Shown: piece by piece, positions 1 to 8,565 of the stretch
Layout: every line of letters starts with the position of its first letter
Numbering within the stretch: position 1 is the first letter of the stretch
NCBI GenBank assembly: GCA_021783875.1
Contig: JAJXTM010000002.1
Location: forward strand, 1 to 39,667
Source of the DNA: Bacteroidota bacterium
GTDB lineage: Bacteria; Bacteroidota; Ignavibacteria; Ignavibacteriales; Ignavibacteriaceae
Direction of reading: 5' to 3'
DNA: 39,667 bases
Program-made: the position numbers and the translations under genes
The notes under the pieces: model-generated
Told to the model about the DNA's origin: nothing
What the model saw: only the letters and a program-made list of their open reading frames with translations
Database searches by the model: none

Positions 1-486
1 TTTGACGAAACAAACGATATTGGTCCTCAAGCAAGAATTGATTTACGAAACAAACTTCATTATCAAGTTTTGAAAAGCATTGAATTCGGGGCTGATCTTC
101 TTCTTGGAGGTGTAATTACAGATGAGGCAAGTGCTTATTATCCGCCGACTATTCTGGCAAACGTAAAACCAGGGATGCCTGCATATGATGAAGAATTGTT
201 TGGTCCTGTAGCCGCTTTAATAAAAGTCAAAGATGAAGAAGAGGCAATTAGAGTTGCAAATGATTCTATTTTTGGATTAGGAGCTGCTATATTTACTTCA
301 GATAAAGCCAAAGGAGAATTAATAGCAAAGAATAAATTAGATGCCGGCTGCTGTTTCGTCAATGAATTTGTAAAATCAGATCCCAGACTCCCCTTTGGCG
401 GTATTAAAGAATCCGGATATGGACGCGAGCTTTCATCATTTGGGATAAAGGAATTTGTAAATATAAAGACTGTTTATTCAAAATAA
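1..486 (+). CDS. NAD(P)-dependent aldehyde dehydrogenase, C-terminal part (succinate-semialdehyde dehydrogenase-like), truncated by window start
   Basis: Frame is open from base 1 (FDETNDIGPQARIDLRNKLHYQVLKSIEFGADLLLGG...); ALDH motifs EELFGPVAALIKV and FGGIKESGYGRELSSFGIKEFVN. Confidence 0.9.
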   Translation, partial: FDETNDIGPQARIDLRNKLHYQVLKSIEFGADLLLGGVITDEASAYYPPTILANVKPGMPAYDEELFGPVAALIKVKDEEEAIRVANDSIFGLGAAIFTSDKAKGELIAKNKLDAGCCFVNEFVKSDPRLPFGGIKESGYGRELSSFGIKEFVNIKTVYSK

Positions 487-503
487 TATTATTAACAAAT
501 TAC

Positions 504-1232
504 TTGAAAAATTATAAACTTCTAATTCAATATGACGGGACAAATTATGCCGGTTGGCAATCTCAAATAAATGCCAGGACGATTCAAGATGAAATTTCCA
601 AAACTATAAAGATTATTTTAAATGAAAATGTAAATTTAATCGGAGCAGGCAGAACTGATTCAGGTGTTCATGCATTCGGTCAAGTTGCTAACTTTAGATC
701 GGAACAAACACTTGACCTTTATAGGTTTAAATATCAGATTAACTCCATTTTAGAAAAGGATATATCAATATTACAAATCGAAGAAAAAAAGGCAGATTTT
801 CATTCTCGCTATGACGCAAAAAAGCGAAGTTATATATACTTAATCTCAAAATACAAATCTCCTTTTTATTCAAAATATTCATATTTTTGGAATAATAAGA
901 TTGATTGTAAAAGATTAAATTTCCTTAGCAGAGCTTTTATTGGACAAAGAGATTATACATCATTTTCAAGAAAGAACAGTGACACTGAAAATAAAGTTTG
1001 CTTCATTTATGATGCGTTATGGAAAGAAAGAAAAGATATAATAATATTCAAAATAGAAGCAGATAGATTTCTTCATGGGATGGTCAGGACTATTATTGGG
1101 ACGTTATTAAAAACATTGAAATATAATTATGATACTAATTATATTGAAGAAATTATTCTAAACAAAGATCGAGAATCTGCGGGTGAAGCAGTGCCTGCAA
1201 AAGGCTTATTCTTATTCAAAATTAAATATTAA
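504..1232 (+). CDS. truA: tRNA pseudouridine synthase A (TTG start)
   Basis: YDGTNYAGWQ.Q, GAGRTDSGVHAFGQVANF and C-terminal FLHGMVRTIIGTLL motifs. Confidence 0.93.
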   Translation: MKNYKLLIQYDGTNYAGWQSQINARTIQDEISKTIKIILNENVNLIGAGRTDSGVHAFGQVANFRSEQTLDLYRFKYQINSILEKDISILQIEEKKADFHSRYDAKKRSYIYLISKYKSPFYSKYSYFWNNKIDCKRLNFLSRAFIGQRDYTSFSRKNSDTENKVCFIYDALWKERKDIIIFKIEADRFLHGMVRTIIGTLLKTLKYNYDTNYIEEIILNKDRESAGEAVPAKGLFLFKIKY

Positions 1233-1233
1233 T

Positions 1234-1989
1234 ATGATAAATTTTAATTCAAAAAATGTTTTAATTACCGGGGGTTCCCGAGGAATCGGCGAAGCATGTG
1301 TGAAAATGTTTGCAAATGCCGGAGCAAATGTAGCTTTTACTTTCAACAAAAGTAATTCTGCCGCAGAGAGTTTAATAAAATCTCTATTAAATAATGTAAA
1401 AGTTCAATCATATAAAATTGACCTTAGCTCTTCAGATAATATTATTGATAGTGTAAATGAAATAATTTCTGACTTTGGAAGAATAGACATCCTTGTAAAC
1501 AATGCAGGGATTTGGAAACAAGGCAAAGTCGATGAAATGAATCTTTCCGAATGGGAAAGTACAATCAGAATAAACTTAACCGGAACATTTTTGTTTACTA
1601 AAGCTGTTATTCCTTCAATGAAAAAAAATAATTATGGGAGGATAATAAACATTAGTTCTACTGCAGGTCAAAGAGGTGAACCATTTTATTCTCATTATGC
1701 TTCTTCAAAAGGAGGAATTATTTCATTTACCAAGTCACTTGCAGCAGAGTTAGGAGAATATAATATAACGACTAATTGCGTGGCACCGGGCTGGGTAATA
1801 ACAGATATGTCCGCTGATGTATTTTCTGATATTTTGTATAAAGAGAAAGTCAGAAACGAAATCCCTGTTAAACGAATTGCAAGCGCCGAAGATATTGCCG
1901 GGCCAGTCCTATTTTTAGCATCCGACTTAGCGCGTCATATTAATGGCGAAATTCTAAATGTAAACGGAGGTTCTTTATTGTGTGGATAA
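1234..1989 (+). CDS. SDR-family oxidoreductase, FabG-like; ORF-track start 1183 looks over-extended into truA
   Basis: GGSRGIGEA Rossmann motif, NNAG, S...YxxxK (YSHYASSKGG); ATG at 1234 just after the truA stop. Confidence 0.88.
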   Translation: MINFNSKNVLITGGSRGIGEACVKMFANAGANVAFTFNKSNSAAESLIKSLLNNVKVQSYKIDLSSSDNIIDSVNEIISDFGRIDILVNNAGIWKQGKVDEMNLSEWESTIRINLTGTFLFTKAVIPSMKKNNYGRIINISSTAGQRGEPFYSHYASSKGGIISFTKSLAAELGEYNITTNCVAPGWVITDMSADVFSDILYKEKVRNEIPVKRIASAEDIAGPVLFLASDLARHINGEILNVNGGSLLCG

Positions 1990-2013
1990 AAATTATTTAA
2001 AAAGGATTTACTT

Positions 2014-2487
2014 ATGGATTTCTTAGCACAGCTTCATCCAAAAATTGTTCATTTCCCGATTGCTCTTCTATCATTATATGTATTTCTCGAAGTGGTTGGA
2101 ATTTTATTTAAAAAAGATTTTTTTTCAAAAACTGCTCACTTGATTTTATTTTTGGGAGTAATCTCGGCACTTATTGCTATTCTGACTGGAAATCAAGCTG
2201 AAGATGTAGCACATGCCTGGTCAAGATTAGGAGCTAATATAAATTTGGAAGCTATTGAAACACATAGTACTTACGCAAATATTACACTTTGGTATTTTAC
2301 GGGATTATTAATTATTAGAACTTTCCTTTCAATTAAGAAAAAATTCATAGGCACCGTAAAATATTTTGTTGCAGTCTTTGCGATCATAGGATTTGTATTC
2401 ATTTTTCAAACCGGACATTACGGAGGCAAATTAGTATACGAATATGGAATTGGGACGCAAGGGAAAAAGTCGGAAATTAAAAAGTAA
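2014..2487 (+). CDS. DUF2231-like small integral membrane protein
   Basis: HPKIVHFPIALL N-terminus, four hydrophobic segments, GHYGGKLVYEYG C-terminus. Confidence 0.7.
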   Translation: MDFLAQLHPKIVHFPIALLSLYVFLEVVGILFKKDFFSKTAHLILFLGVISALIAILTGNQAEDVAHAWSRLGANINLEAIETHSTYANITLWYFTGLLIIRTFLSIKKKFIGTVKYFVAVFAIIGFVFIFQTGHYGGKLVYEYGIGTQGKKSEIKK

Positions 2488-2495
2488 TTATTATT

Positions 2496-3293
2496 GTGTC
2501 AAAAAATATTATTTTCAGATTATTTTTGGCGTTCATCTTGACTAATGTTGTTGGGATAACATTAAGATATTTTAATTTAGATGATTATATAATATTACTG
2601 GGATTTCGTTTCCATTTAAGTTTGCTTTTACCTGCCTTAATTTTTATTAAAAAATCACATTTAAATATCATAAAAGATTCATTAATTCATCCTAAATTTA
2701 ATAAAACTTACTTGGAAGTCTTATGGATTATTTTACCGATTATTATCATCCTTAGTATTTTATATATGACTCATAATATTGGCTTAAGCGATCCGGATTA
2801 TTTTTATGAATTTGGGCTTTCGTCTATTGTTGACTATCCTATTTATTTAATTTGGAATCTAGCTCAACTCATAACGCTATCTGTTTTTTTAATTGTAGTA
2901 AAGAATGAGTTAAAATACGGCTTTTGGGGAATAGCTTTTTCAGTTTTCCTTATATTTCTTTTTGAGTTTTTGCCTATAGGCAGAAATAATTTTAATTTAT
3001 TAAATATTATTACTGTTATCTCGGCAGCTACATTGGCAAGTTTAATTATCAATTATTTTCAAAATGTTTACTGGTTTTCAATAATATTTTTTACTCTTTT
3101 TTGGGAAAATATTCTTGCCTTCGGGAGTAATTCCAAAATGCTTATTAATATACTTTTTGCAGCTCAATATCATTCTTGGGAAGGATTTTTCGATGTAAAT
3201 TCTAAAATAGGTCCATATCTTATTCCTTTAAGTATATTGTTAGCTACATTAATAATATACTTATCATATTGTTCCCTAAAAAAGAGGCTATGA
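2496..3293 (+). CDS. Hypothetical multi-pass membrane protein
   Basis: About 8 hydrophobic segments; no recognised catalytic motif. Confidence 0.6.
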   Translation: MSKNIIFRLFLAFILTNVVGITLRYFNLDDYIILLGFRFHLSLLLPALIFIKKSHLNIIKDSLIHPKFNKTYLEVLWIILPIIIILSILYMTHNIGLSDPDYFYEFGLSSIVDYPIYLIWNLAQLITLSVFLIVVKNELKYGFWGIAFSVFLIFLFEFLPIGRNNFNLLNIITVISAATLASLIINYFQNVYWFSIIFFTLFWENILAFGSNSKMLINILFAAQYHSWEGFFDVNSKIGPYLIPLSILLATLIIYLSYCSLKKRL

Positions 3294-3345
3294 TTATCAG
3301 AGGTATAAAATATTTTGTAATTTGCATAAAAGATTTTATTGTTAA

Positions 3346-3933
3346 ATGAAAAACTTTGTAATAATACTATTATTTTTACCATCAATTTTATTTGCTCAAC
3401 GAGAACCGGTTGACAGGGCAAGGGGGTTTTTCCTTGCCTTCGGTGTCGGGCCACGGCTGCCCATAAATTCTTTCGCAAATTCAACTGATTTGGGATATGG
3501 ATTTAACATAGAATTATCATATACAGATAATCAGTATTTACCAATTTTTCTTTATACCAAAATCGGTTTTGAGCAATACCCCGGATCGCAATCATTCTAT
3601 GAAGCTTCAGATTATTCAAATTATTCTACTAATGTTTTGCCTGTAAGTGTCGGAGCAAGGTATTATTTCCCTCCTTTTATTAACAGTATAGTGCTATTAA
3701 TGCCTATTATTGAAGTATCTGCAAATTATAATTATTACCAAATCCTCCACCAATTTAAATTCTCTTCAGGAAAAAGTAATTATCTTGAAAATATTTCTAA
3801 GCTTGGATTTAGTGCTGGTACAGGGATTTCAATGTTCATGTTAGAAGTTGTCGCATCATATAACTATTTTTTATCTAATCAATATATAGCCGTGGATTTG
3901 AAAGTTCGCTTACCCTTATATATAAATCTTTAA
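3346..3933 (+). CDS. Hypothetical exported protein, probable outer-membrane beta-barrel
   Basis: Signal peptide MKNFVIILLFLPSILFAQ; alternating aromatic/hydrophobic strands. Confidence 0.65.
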   Translation: MKNFVIILLFLPSILFAQREPVDRARGFFLAFGVGPRLPINSFANSTDLGYGFNIELSYTDNQYLPIFLYTKIGFEQYPGSQSFYEASDYSNYSTNVLPVSVGARYYFPPFINSIVLLMPIIEVSANYNYYQILHQFKFSSGKSNYLENISKLGFSAGTGISMFMLEVVASYNYFLSNQYIAVDLKVRLPLYINL

Positions 3934-3942
3934 GGATCTTTT

Positions 3943-4722
3943 ATGTACAATAATTTATTATTAGAAATAAAAAACAATTCGGCATTTATAATGGTTAATC
4001 GGCCGGATAAATTGAATGCTTTAAATTCAGAGACAATTGATGAGATGAAAGTTCTATTTAACAAGCTTGATAAGGACGACAAAATAGGCTGCATTATAAT
4101 TACGGGCAGCGGAGAAAAATCATTTATTGCCGGAGCAGATATCGCTGAAATTAATAAACTTGATGTAATAAGCGCAAAATCATTTTCTGAAAAGGGCCAA
4201 TTAGTATTTCAAATAATTGAAAATCTATCTAAGCCAGTCATAGCCGCTGTCAACGGATATGCTCTTGGAGGAGGATGTGAACTTGCATTGGCATGCCACT
4301 TCAGATATGCTTCAGAAAATGCAAAATTCGGTCAACCGGAAATTAACCTTGGAATTTTACCAGGTTATGGAGGGACTCAAAGATTGGCAAGATTAATAAA
4401 TACTGGTTACGCAAATGAGATGATTTTAACTGGAAATATTATTGATGCAAATGAAGCCTTAAGAATTGGATTGGTTAATAAAGTTTTTCCTCAAAATGAA
4501 CTTCTATTACGTGTTGAAGCAATTGCTTCTCAAATTGCTTCTAAGAGCGCTTCTGCAGTTAGTTCTATTCTAAAAGCAATTAAAAGCACAAATGAAATCC
4601 CTCTAAAAGCTGGATTAGAATATGAGGTAAGTCTATTCTCACTTAGTTTAGGAACTGAAGATGCTAAAGAAGGGACTTCAGCATTTCTTGAAAAGAGAAA
4701 ACCTGTCTTTAAAAACAAATAA
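3943..4722 (+). CDS. Enoyl-CoA hydratase/isomerase (crotonase) family protein
   Basis: ITGSGEKSFIAGADIAE, AAVNGYALGGGCELALACHFRYASENAKFGQPEINLGILPGYGGTQRL. Confidence 0.92.
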   Translation: MYNNLLLEIKNNSAFIMVNRPDKLNALNSETIDEMKVLFNKLDKDDKIGCIIITGSGEKSFIAGADIAEINKLDVISAKSFSEKGQLVFQIIENLSKPVIAAVNGYALGGGCELALACHFRYASENAKFGQPEINLGILPGYGGTQRLARLINTGYANEMILTGNIIDANEALRIGLVNKVFPQNELLLRVEAIASQIASKSASAVSSILKAIKSTNEIPLKAGLEYEVSLFSLSLGTEDAKEGTSAFLEKRKPVFKNK

Positions 4723-4742
4723 TTATTTTCAAACCTGCTGAA

Positions 4743-5735
4743 ATGAATTTTAAATTAGATAAAAAGAAACTGATAAATTTTTTATTCTTGTTGGCTATAT
4801 TGCTTATAGGAGCTAACCTCCTAATACCTAAGGTCATGGAAAAAAAATTATATAAGCAAAAAGATATATCCGGGGAAAATATTAATAAAATATTTTTAAA
4901 TTCTGTTTTTGATTTTGGTATAAAAAGTGATTGGATAAAAGCTAAAAAGAATACTGATAAGTCCTCTGATTCCTTAATTTATAAATATACTATCAATGTT
5001 CCTAGGGATCTTCCAATTTCGGAAATAATTCAAGAGATATACAATAATTTTTATCCCGATAATCTAAGGATAGTTTGTCATGAAAAAACAATCGGAGGAG
5101 CAAATTCTTTATCGATCTTCTTAAATGATAAATTACGACTTAAATCAATTTTTCAATACAATAATGATATAAAAAGAAACGCAGGAAATATTGCCTTAAT
5201 AATATCAAACCTTGAAGCATTGGATAAATCAAATATCTCAAAAATAATATTAAGTCCGGAAGCTTTTACTGCAGCATTACTTCCTTCAAAAAAAGATACA
5301 GAATTAGCCGATTCTCTTTATTCAAACAGGAAACAATATGCAGTTTTAATTAATGATGATATCAATGAAATGGACTTTAAACTTAAATCAAATTTTCCTC
5401 AAAATAGACTTGGAAATGCAATAAGTGCTATTATCGGCGCTTATCCCAAATCATTATTTTTTCTAGTTGATGATAATTCGCGAATTTATAAATCAAAATC
5501 CTTTCCTTTTATTAAAAAACAATTAGATATAAGAGGAATTAAGATTGTTTTAGCGAGTTCAATATTAAAATTGACAAATACGAAAGATGCAAATAAAATT
5601 ACCATCTTAGCACATAAAACTGACGACGGCAGTCAAATATCAATTGAAATTTCATCAGAGAAATATCTTTCATTAAAACCAGAAATTTATGGGCTTATAA
5701 AGGTAGGTTATAAATTTGTCACTCCGATTTTTTGA
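4743..5735 (+). CDS. Membrane-anchored hypothetical protein, possibly a divergent polysaccharide-deacetylase-like (YibQ/DUF610) fold
   Basis: N-terminal TM; C-terminal pattern (ALIISNLE...ILSPEAFTAALLPSKKD...) loosely resembles divergent polysaccharide deacetylases. Confidence 0.45.
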   Translation: MNFKLDKKKLINFLFLLAILLIGANLLIPKVMEKKLYKQKDISGENINKIFLNSVFDFGIKSDWIKAKKNTDKSSDSLIYKYTINVPRDLPISEIIQEIYNNFYPDNLRIVCHEKTIGGANSLSIFLNDKLRLKSIFQYNNDIKRNAGNIALIISNLEALDKSNISKIILSPEAFTAALLPSKKDTELADSLYSNRKQYAVLINDDINEMDFKLKSNFPQNRLGNAISAIIGAYPKSLFFLVDDNSRIYKSKSFPFIKKQLDIRGIKIVLASSILKLTNTKDANKITILAHKTDDGSQISIEISSEKYLSLKPEIYGLIKVGYKFVTPIF

Positions 5736-5843
5736 TTATAATCGAAAATTATTTAGAATTATGAATAAATATTTTATTTAATTTTCAATGTATCTTTTTT
5801 AATGTTATTTATCTCACAAATAAAATTTTATACTTAAAAAATC

Positions 5844-5872
5844 TTGACTTCTTAATTAAGTAGCTTTAAATT
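5844..5872 (+). promoter_or_regulatory. Putative promoter TTGACT-N17-TAAATT driving the small RNA
   Basis: TTGACT 5844-5849, 17-nt spacer, TAAATT 5867-5872, immediately upstream of the RNA hairpin. Confidence 0.5.
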
Positions 5873-5873
5873 T

Positions 5874-5958
5874 ACATCGGTTCTTTCAAAAGGTTCTCCC
5901 CTGCCTTTTGAGAAAAAAGAACTAAGTCCCGATGGTCGCCCGATCATTGGGCTTTTTT
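5874..5958 (+). ncRNA. Putative structured small RNA (about 80-85 nt), class not recognised
   Basis: Nested stems CATCGG(5875-5880)/CCGATG(5929-5934), TTCTTT(5881-5886)/AAAGAA(5916-5921), CAAAAGG(5887-5893)/CCTTTTG(5904-5910) with loop TTCTCCCCTG; terminator follows; no ORF covers it. Confidence 0.6.
5938..5958 (+). terminator. Intrinsic terminator of the putative small RNA
   Basis: GCCC-gatcatt-GGGC followed by TTTTTT. Confidence 0.7.
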
Positions 5959-5973
5959 ATTTTAAATAGACAA

Positions 5974-8526
5974 TCAGATTATTTTTACTAGTACCATAGT
6001 CATATCATCATTCTGAGCAGCATTTCCTCTATAATATATTATTTCATCCCAGACATTTTTTAAGATGGTATTTGCTTGTAATTCAGCATTTTTTAATAAT
6101 ACTTCAGATAGTTTACTTTCTCCAAAAAGGTCCGTAGATTCATTCATAGTTTCTGTAATCCCATCTGAAAAAAATGCAAAGATTTGTCCTTCCTTAAGTA
6201 AAACCTCTTCTTCGATTAAAGTATTTTCAAAAATGATTCCTTTTTCTAGTCCAACTCCAATTCCTTGTGTTCGATAGGAAAGGACTGAATCATTAGTTAC
6301 CTCAAGCAGAGGCATGTGTCCGGCTCTGCAAAATTTAAGCTTTCTATTTTGAGTATCAAATAATGCTAGTGTAATTGTAACGAATGAATTTCTCTCAATA
6401 CTCTTATAAAAATGCGAATTTAATTCAATTAGAATGTCTTTAGGAGTTTTATCATTATTACATGAAAGTTGAATCATTGTTTGCAGCTTTGCCATGTATA
6501 ATGAAGCAGCTAACCCTTTGCCAGAGACATCCCCCACAACAACAAAAATCTTTGAATCTGAAATTTTTAAAAGGTCGAAGTAATCTCCTCCAACCTGAAG
6601 CGCAGGAATCATTTCCCCGCTAATGTCAAGACCGTTTATTGAAGGGATGGTTTTTGGCAGTAACCCTTGTTGAATTTTTCTTGCAAACTCCAAATCTATT
6701 TCCATTCTTAACTTCTCTGCTTCAATTTGATATAGACGCGCATTTTCAATTGCAATAGCAGCTTGGTTGGCAGAGGCTGATAATAATTCCAAGTCTTTTC
6801 CCGCAAATTTTGAACCAGAATGTTTCAATCCAAATAAAAGTAAACCGATTACTTTTGATTTAATTATCATAGGTATAATAGTGTAAATATTATTGTGATT
6901 CAGGATTGAAGCTTCATTTGGGAAAATATTAATAAAATCATCCCTATCAATAATAGGCTGATTTAAGATGACGGACTTTTTCAGTAAAAAATTATCAATT
7001 AATTGACCATTAAGAATTATTTCATTTTTATCAATTCCGAAGCTTTTGACAAGATTGAAATATCCGGGCGTATAACCTTTAATTAATATAGCGAATTTAT
7101 TAATCTTAAGAGCTCTGACAAAAGTTTTATTCATTAAATCTAAAATATTTTCTAACCCAACAATTGTTGAAACATCATTACTGAATTTTATTAGAACTTT
7201 TTGATAAGCAAATTGTTCAGGATAAAATCGTGCTGTAAGAAAATCCTGGAATCTATCTTTCGTCGATTGGAAGACTAAAGCAAAGATTATGAAAATAGTA
7301 CCTGCAATAGCGGTTTGGAATTGAGTTCCGATTGCCTGACTAATACTTTGCCCAAGGACATACATTATTAGGAAATAAATAGCAGCTAGTCCAATTGTCG
7401 CTGCCCCGTAAATTAAGGTGTTTTTAATTACAACACTTACATCCATTAATTGATATTTGAATATAGAATATGCAAAACCAATCGGGACAAGTATTATTAA
7501 AATGATGGGAGCATAGTATTGAGGTGAATTAAATACAGTATCTGAAATTGCCGGAGCAATTAATGAAGTATAAAACACTGCTGCAATAGCTATTGTATAA
7601 GAAATTAGAATAATTAAAACGGGTTTTTTCTCGTTATTATTCTTTAATCTTCTATAATTTATAACTAGTGAAATTAAAGCAATAACATAGACTATATCTA
7701 AAATGTTTGAAAAATAAATAATAAGTAAATTCGAGTTTGGCTTTGTGACTTGGAATGAAGTTTTTAGTATGTTAACGAATAAGACAAAGATTAATAAAGT
7801 GATAATAGTAGGAATGATCATTATTAGACGTCTAAACCATTTTTTTTCTGATAGTTCAAATGGTTTGGGGAAAATCATAAAAAATGACAATAATAAAAAG
7901 GGTCTGAAGCTAACTCCGATAGACCAAAGTAACCCAATTATATATGTAAAAAAAGGTATTGGGGTAATATTTTTTAAGAATAAATTAGTTAAAAACGAAA
8001 TAAGGGAATGAAGAACACTTGCTGCACTAAATGCATAAAATATCTTTTGTGCTCTTCCATTGGGTTTTGCCATTAGCACTACAAATCCTATAAGCATCTG
8101 TATAATTGCAAGAATGGCGTCTGCTAAACCTCCGATCTCTATTAATTTCTTCACGTAGACTTTAGCAGTAAATTGAATTTTCCCTCTTTGTATAGTGTAT
8201 TCAGCAAAATTCCCTGATTTAATATTATTTAAAATCGATTGTGCAATTGAAGTATTTGCCACCTTATTATTATTAATCGCTATTAATAAATCACCGTTTC
8301 GTATTCCAGCATTCCAAGCAACTCCATCTACTTTGACATTTTGGACTTCAATATCAATTGGGCCTTTATCGGAATATTTTTGTACCCATAAGCATTCATC
8401 ATTAGACTGCACTTGAAAATATACAACATTATAGAACTCATAAATGGCAGTCAATAATAAAATAGCGGAAATTATAACAATAAAAAGCGAAGCATTTTTT
8501 GCAAATAATTCTTTTATTCTTTTCAT
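5974..8526 (-). CDS. Membrane SpoIIE/PP2C-family serine phosphatase with PDZ-like N-terminal domain, multi-TM region and GAF domain
   Basis: PDZ-like VDGVAWNAGIRNGDLLIAINNNKVANTS; multiple TMs; SpoIIE motifs GGDYFDLL, VVGDVSGKGLAAS, FFSDGITETMN, QNDDMTMVLVK. Confidence 0.88.
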   Translation of the reverse strand: MKRIKELFAKNASLFIVIISAILLLTAIYEFYNVVYFQVQSNDECLWVQKYSDKGPIDIEVQNVKVDGVAWNAGIRNGDLLIAINNNKVANTSIAQSILNNIKSGNFAEYTIQRGKIQFTAKVYVKKLIEIGGLADAILAIIQMLIGFVVLMAKPNGRAQKIFYAFSAASVLHSLISFLTNLFLKNITPIPFFTYIIGLLWSIGVSFRPFLLLSFFMIFPKPFELSEKKWFRRLIMIIPTIITLLIFVLFVNILKTSFQVTKPNSNLLIIYFSNILDIVYVIALISLVINYRRLKNNNEKKPVLIILISYTIAIAAVFYTSLIAPAISDTVFNSPQYYAPIILIILVPIGFAYSIFKYQLMDVSVVIKNTLIYGAATIGLAAIYFLIMYVLGQSISQAIGTQFQTAIAGTIFIIFALVFQSTKDRFQDFLTARFYPEQFAYQKVLIKFSNDVSTIVGLENILDLMNKTFVRALKINKFAILIKGYTPGYFNLVKSFGIDKNEIILNGQLIDNFLLKKSVILNQPIIDRDDFINIFPNEASILNHNNIYTIIPMIIKSKVIGLLLFGLKHSGSKFAGKDLELLSASANQAAIAIENARLYQIEAEKLRMEIDLEFARKIQQGLLPKTIPSINGLDISGEMIPALQVGGDYFDLLKISDSKIFVVVGDVSGKGLAASLYMAKLQTMIQLSCNNDKTPKDILIELNSHFYKSIERNSFVTITLALFDTQNRKLKFCRAGHMPLLEVTNDSVLSYRTQGIGVGLEKGIIFENTLIEEEVLLKEGQIFAFFSDGITETMNESTDLFGESKLSEVLLKNAELQANTILKNVWDEIIYYRGNAAQNDDMTMVLVKII

Positions 8527-8565
8527 TTCTATAGATTATGCAGCTTTTAAAAAAATTATATTAGA

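Noticed and set aside
1183-1233. Upstream start of the SDR ORF overlapping truA
   Set aside because: N-terminal extension MKQCLQKAYSYSKLNIN is truA read out of frame; ATG at 1234 gives a canonical SDR N-terminus.
3170-3484. Minus-strand ORF of 104 aa overlapping the GC-rich patch
   Set aside because: Antisense to two convincing plus-strand genes; no domain-like content. Likely a by-product of the GC-rich stretch.
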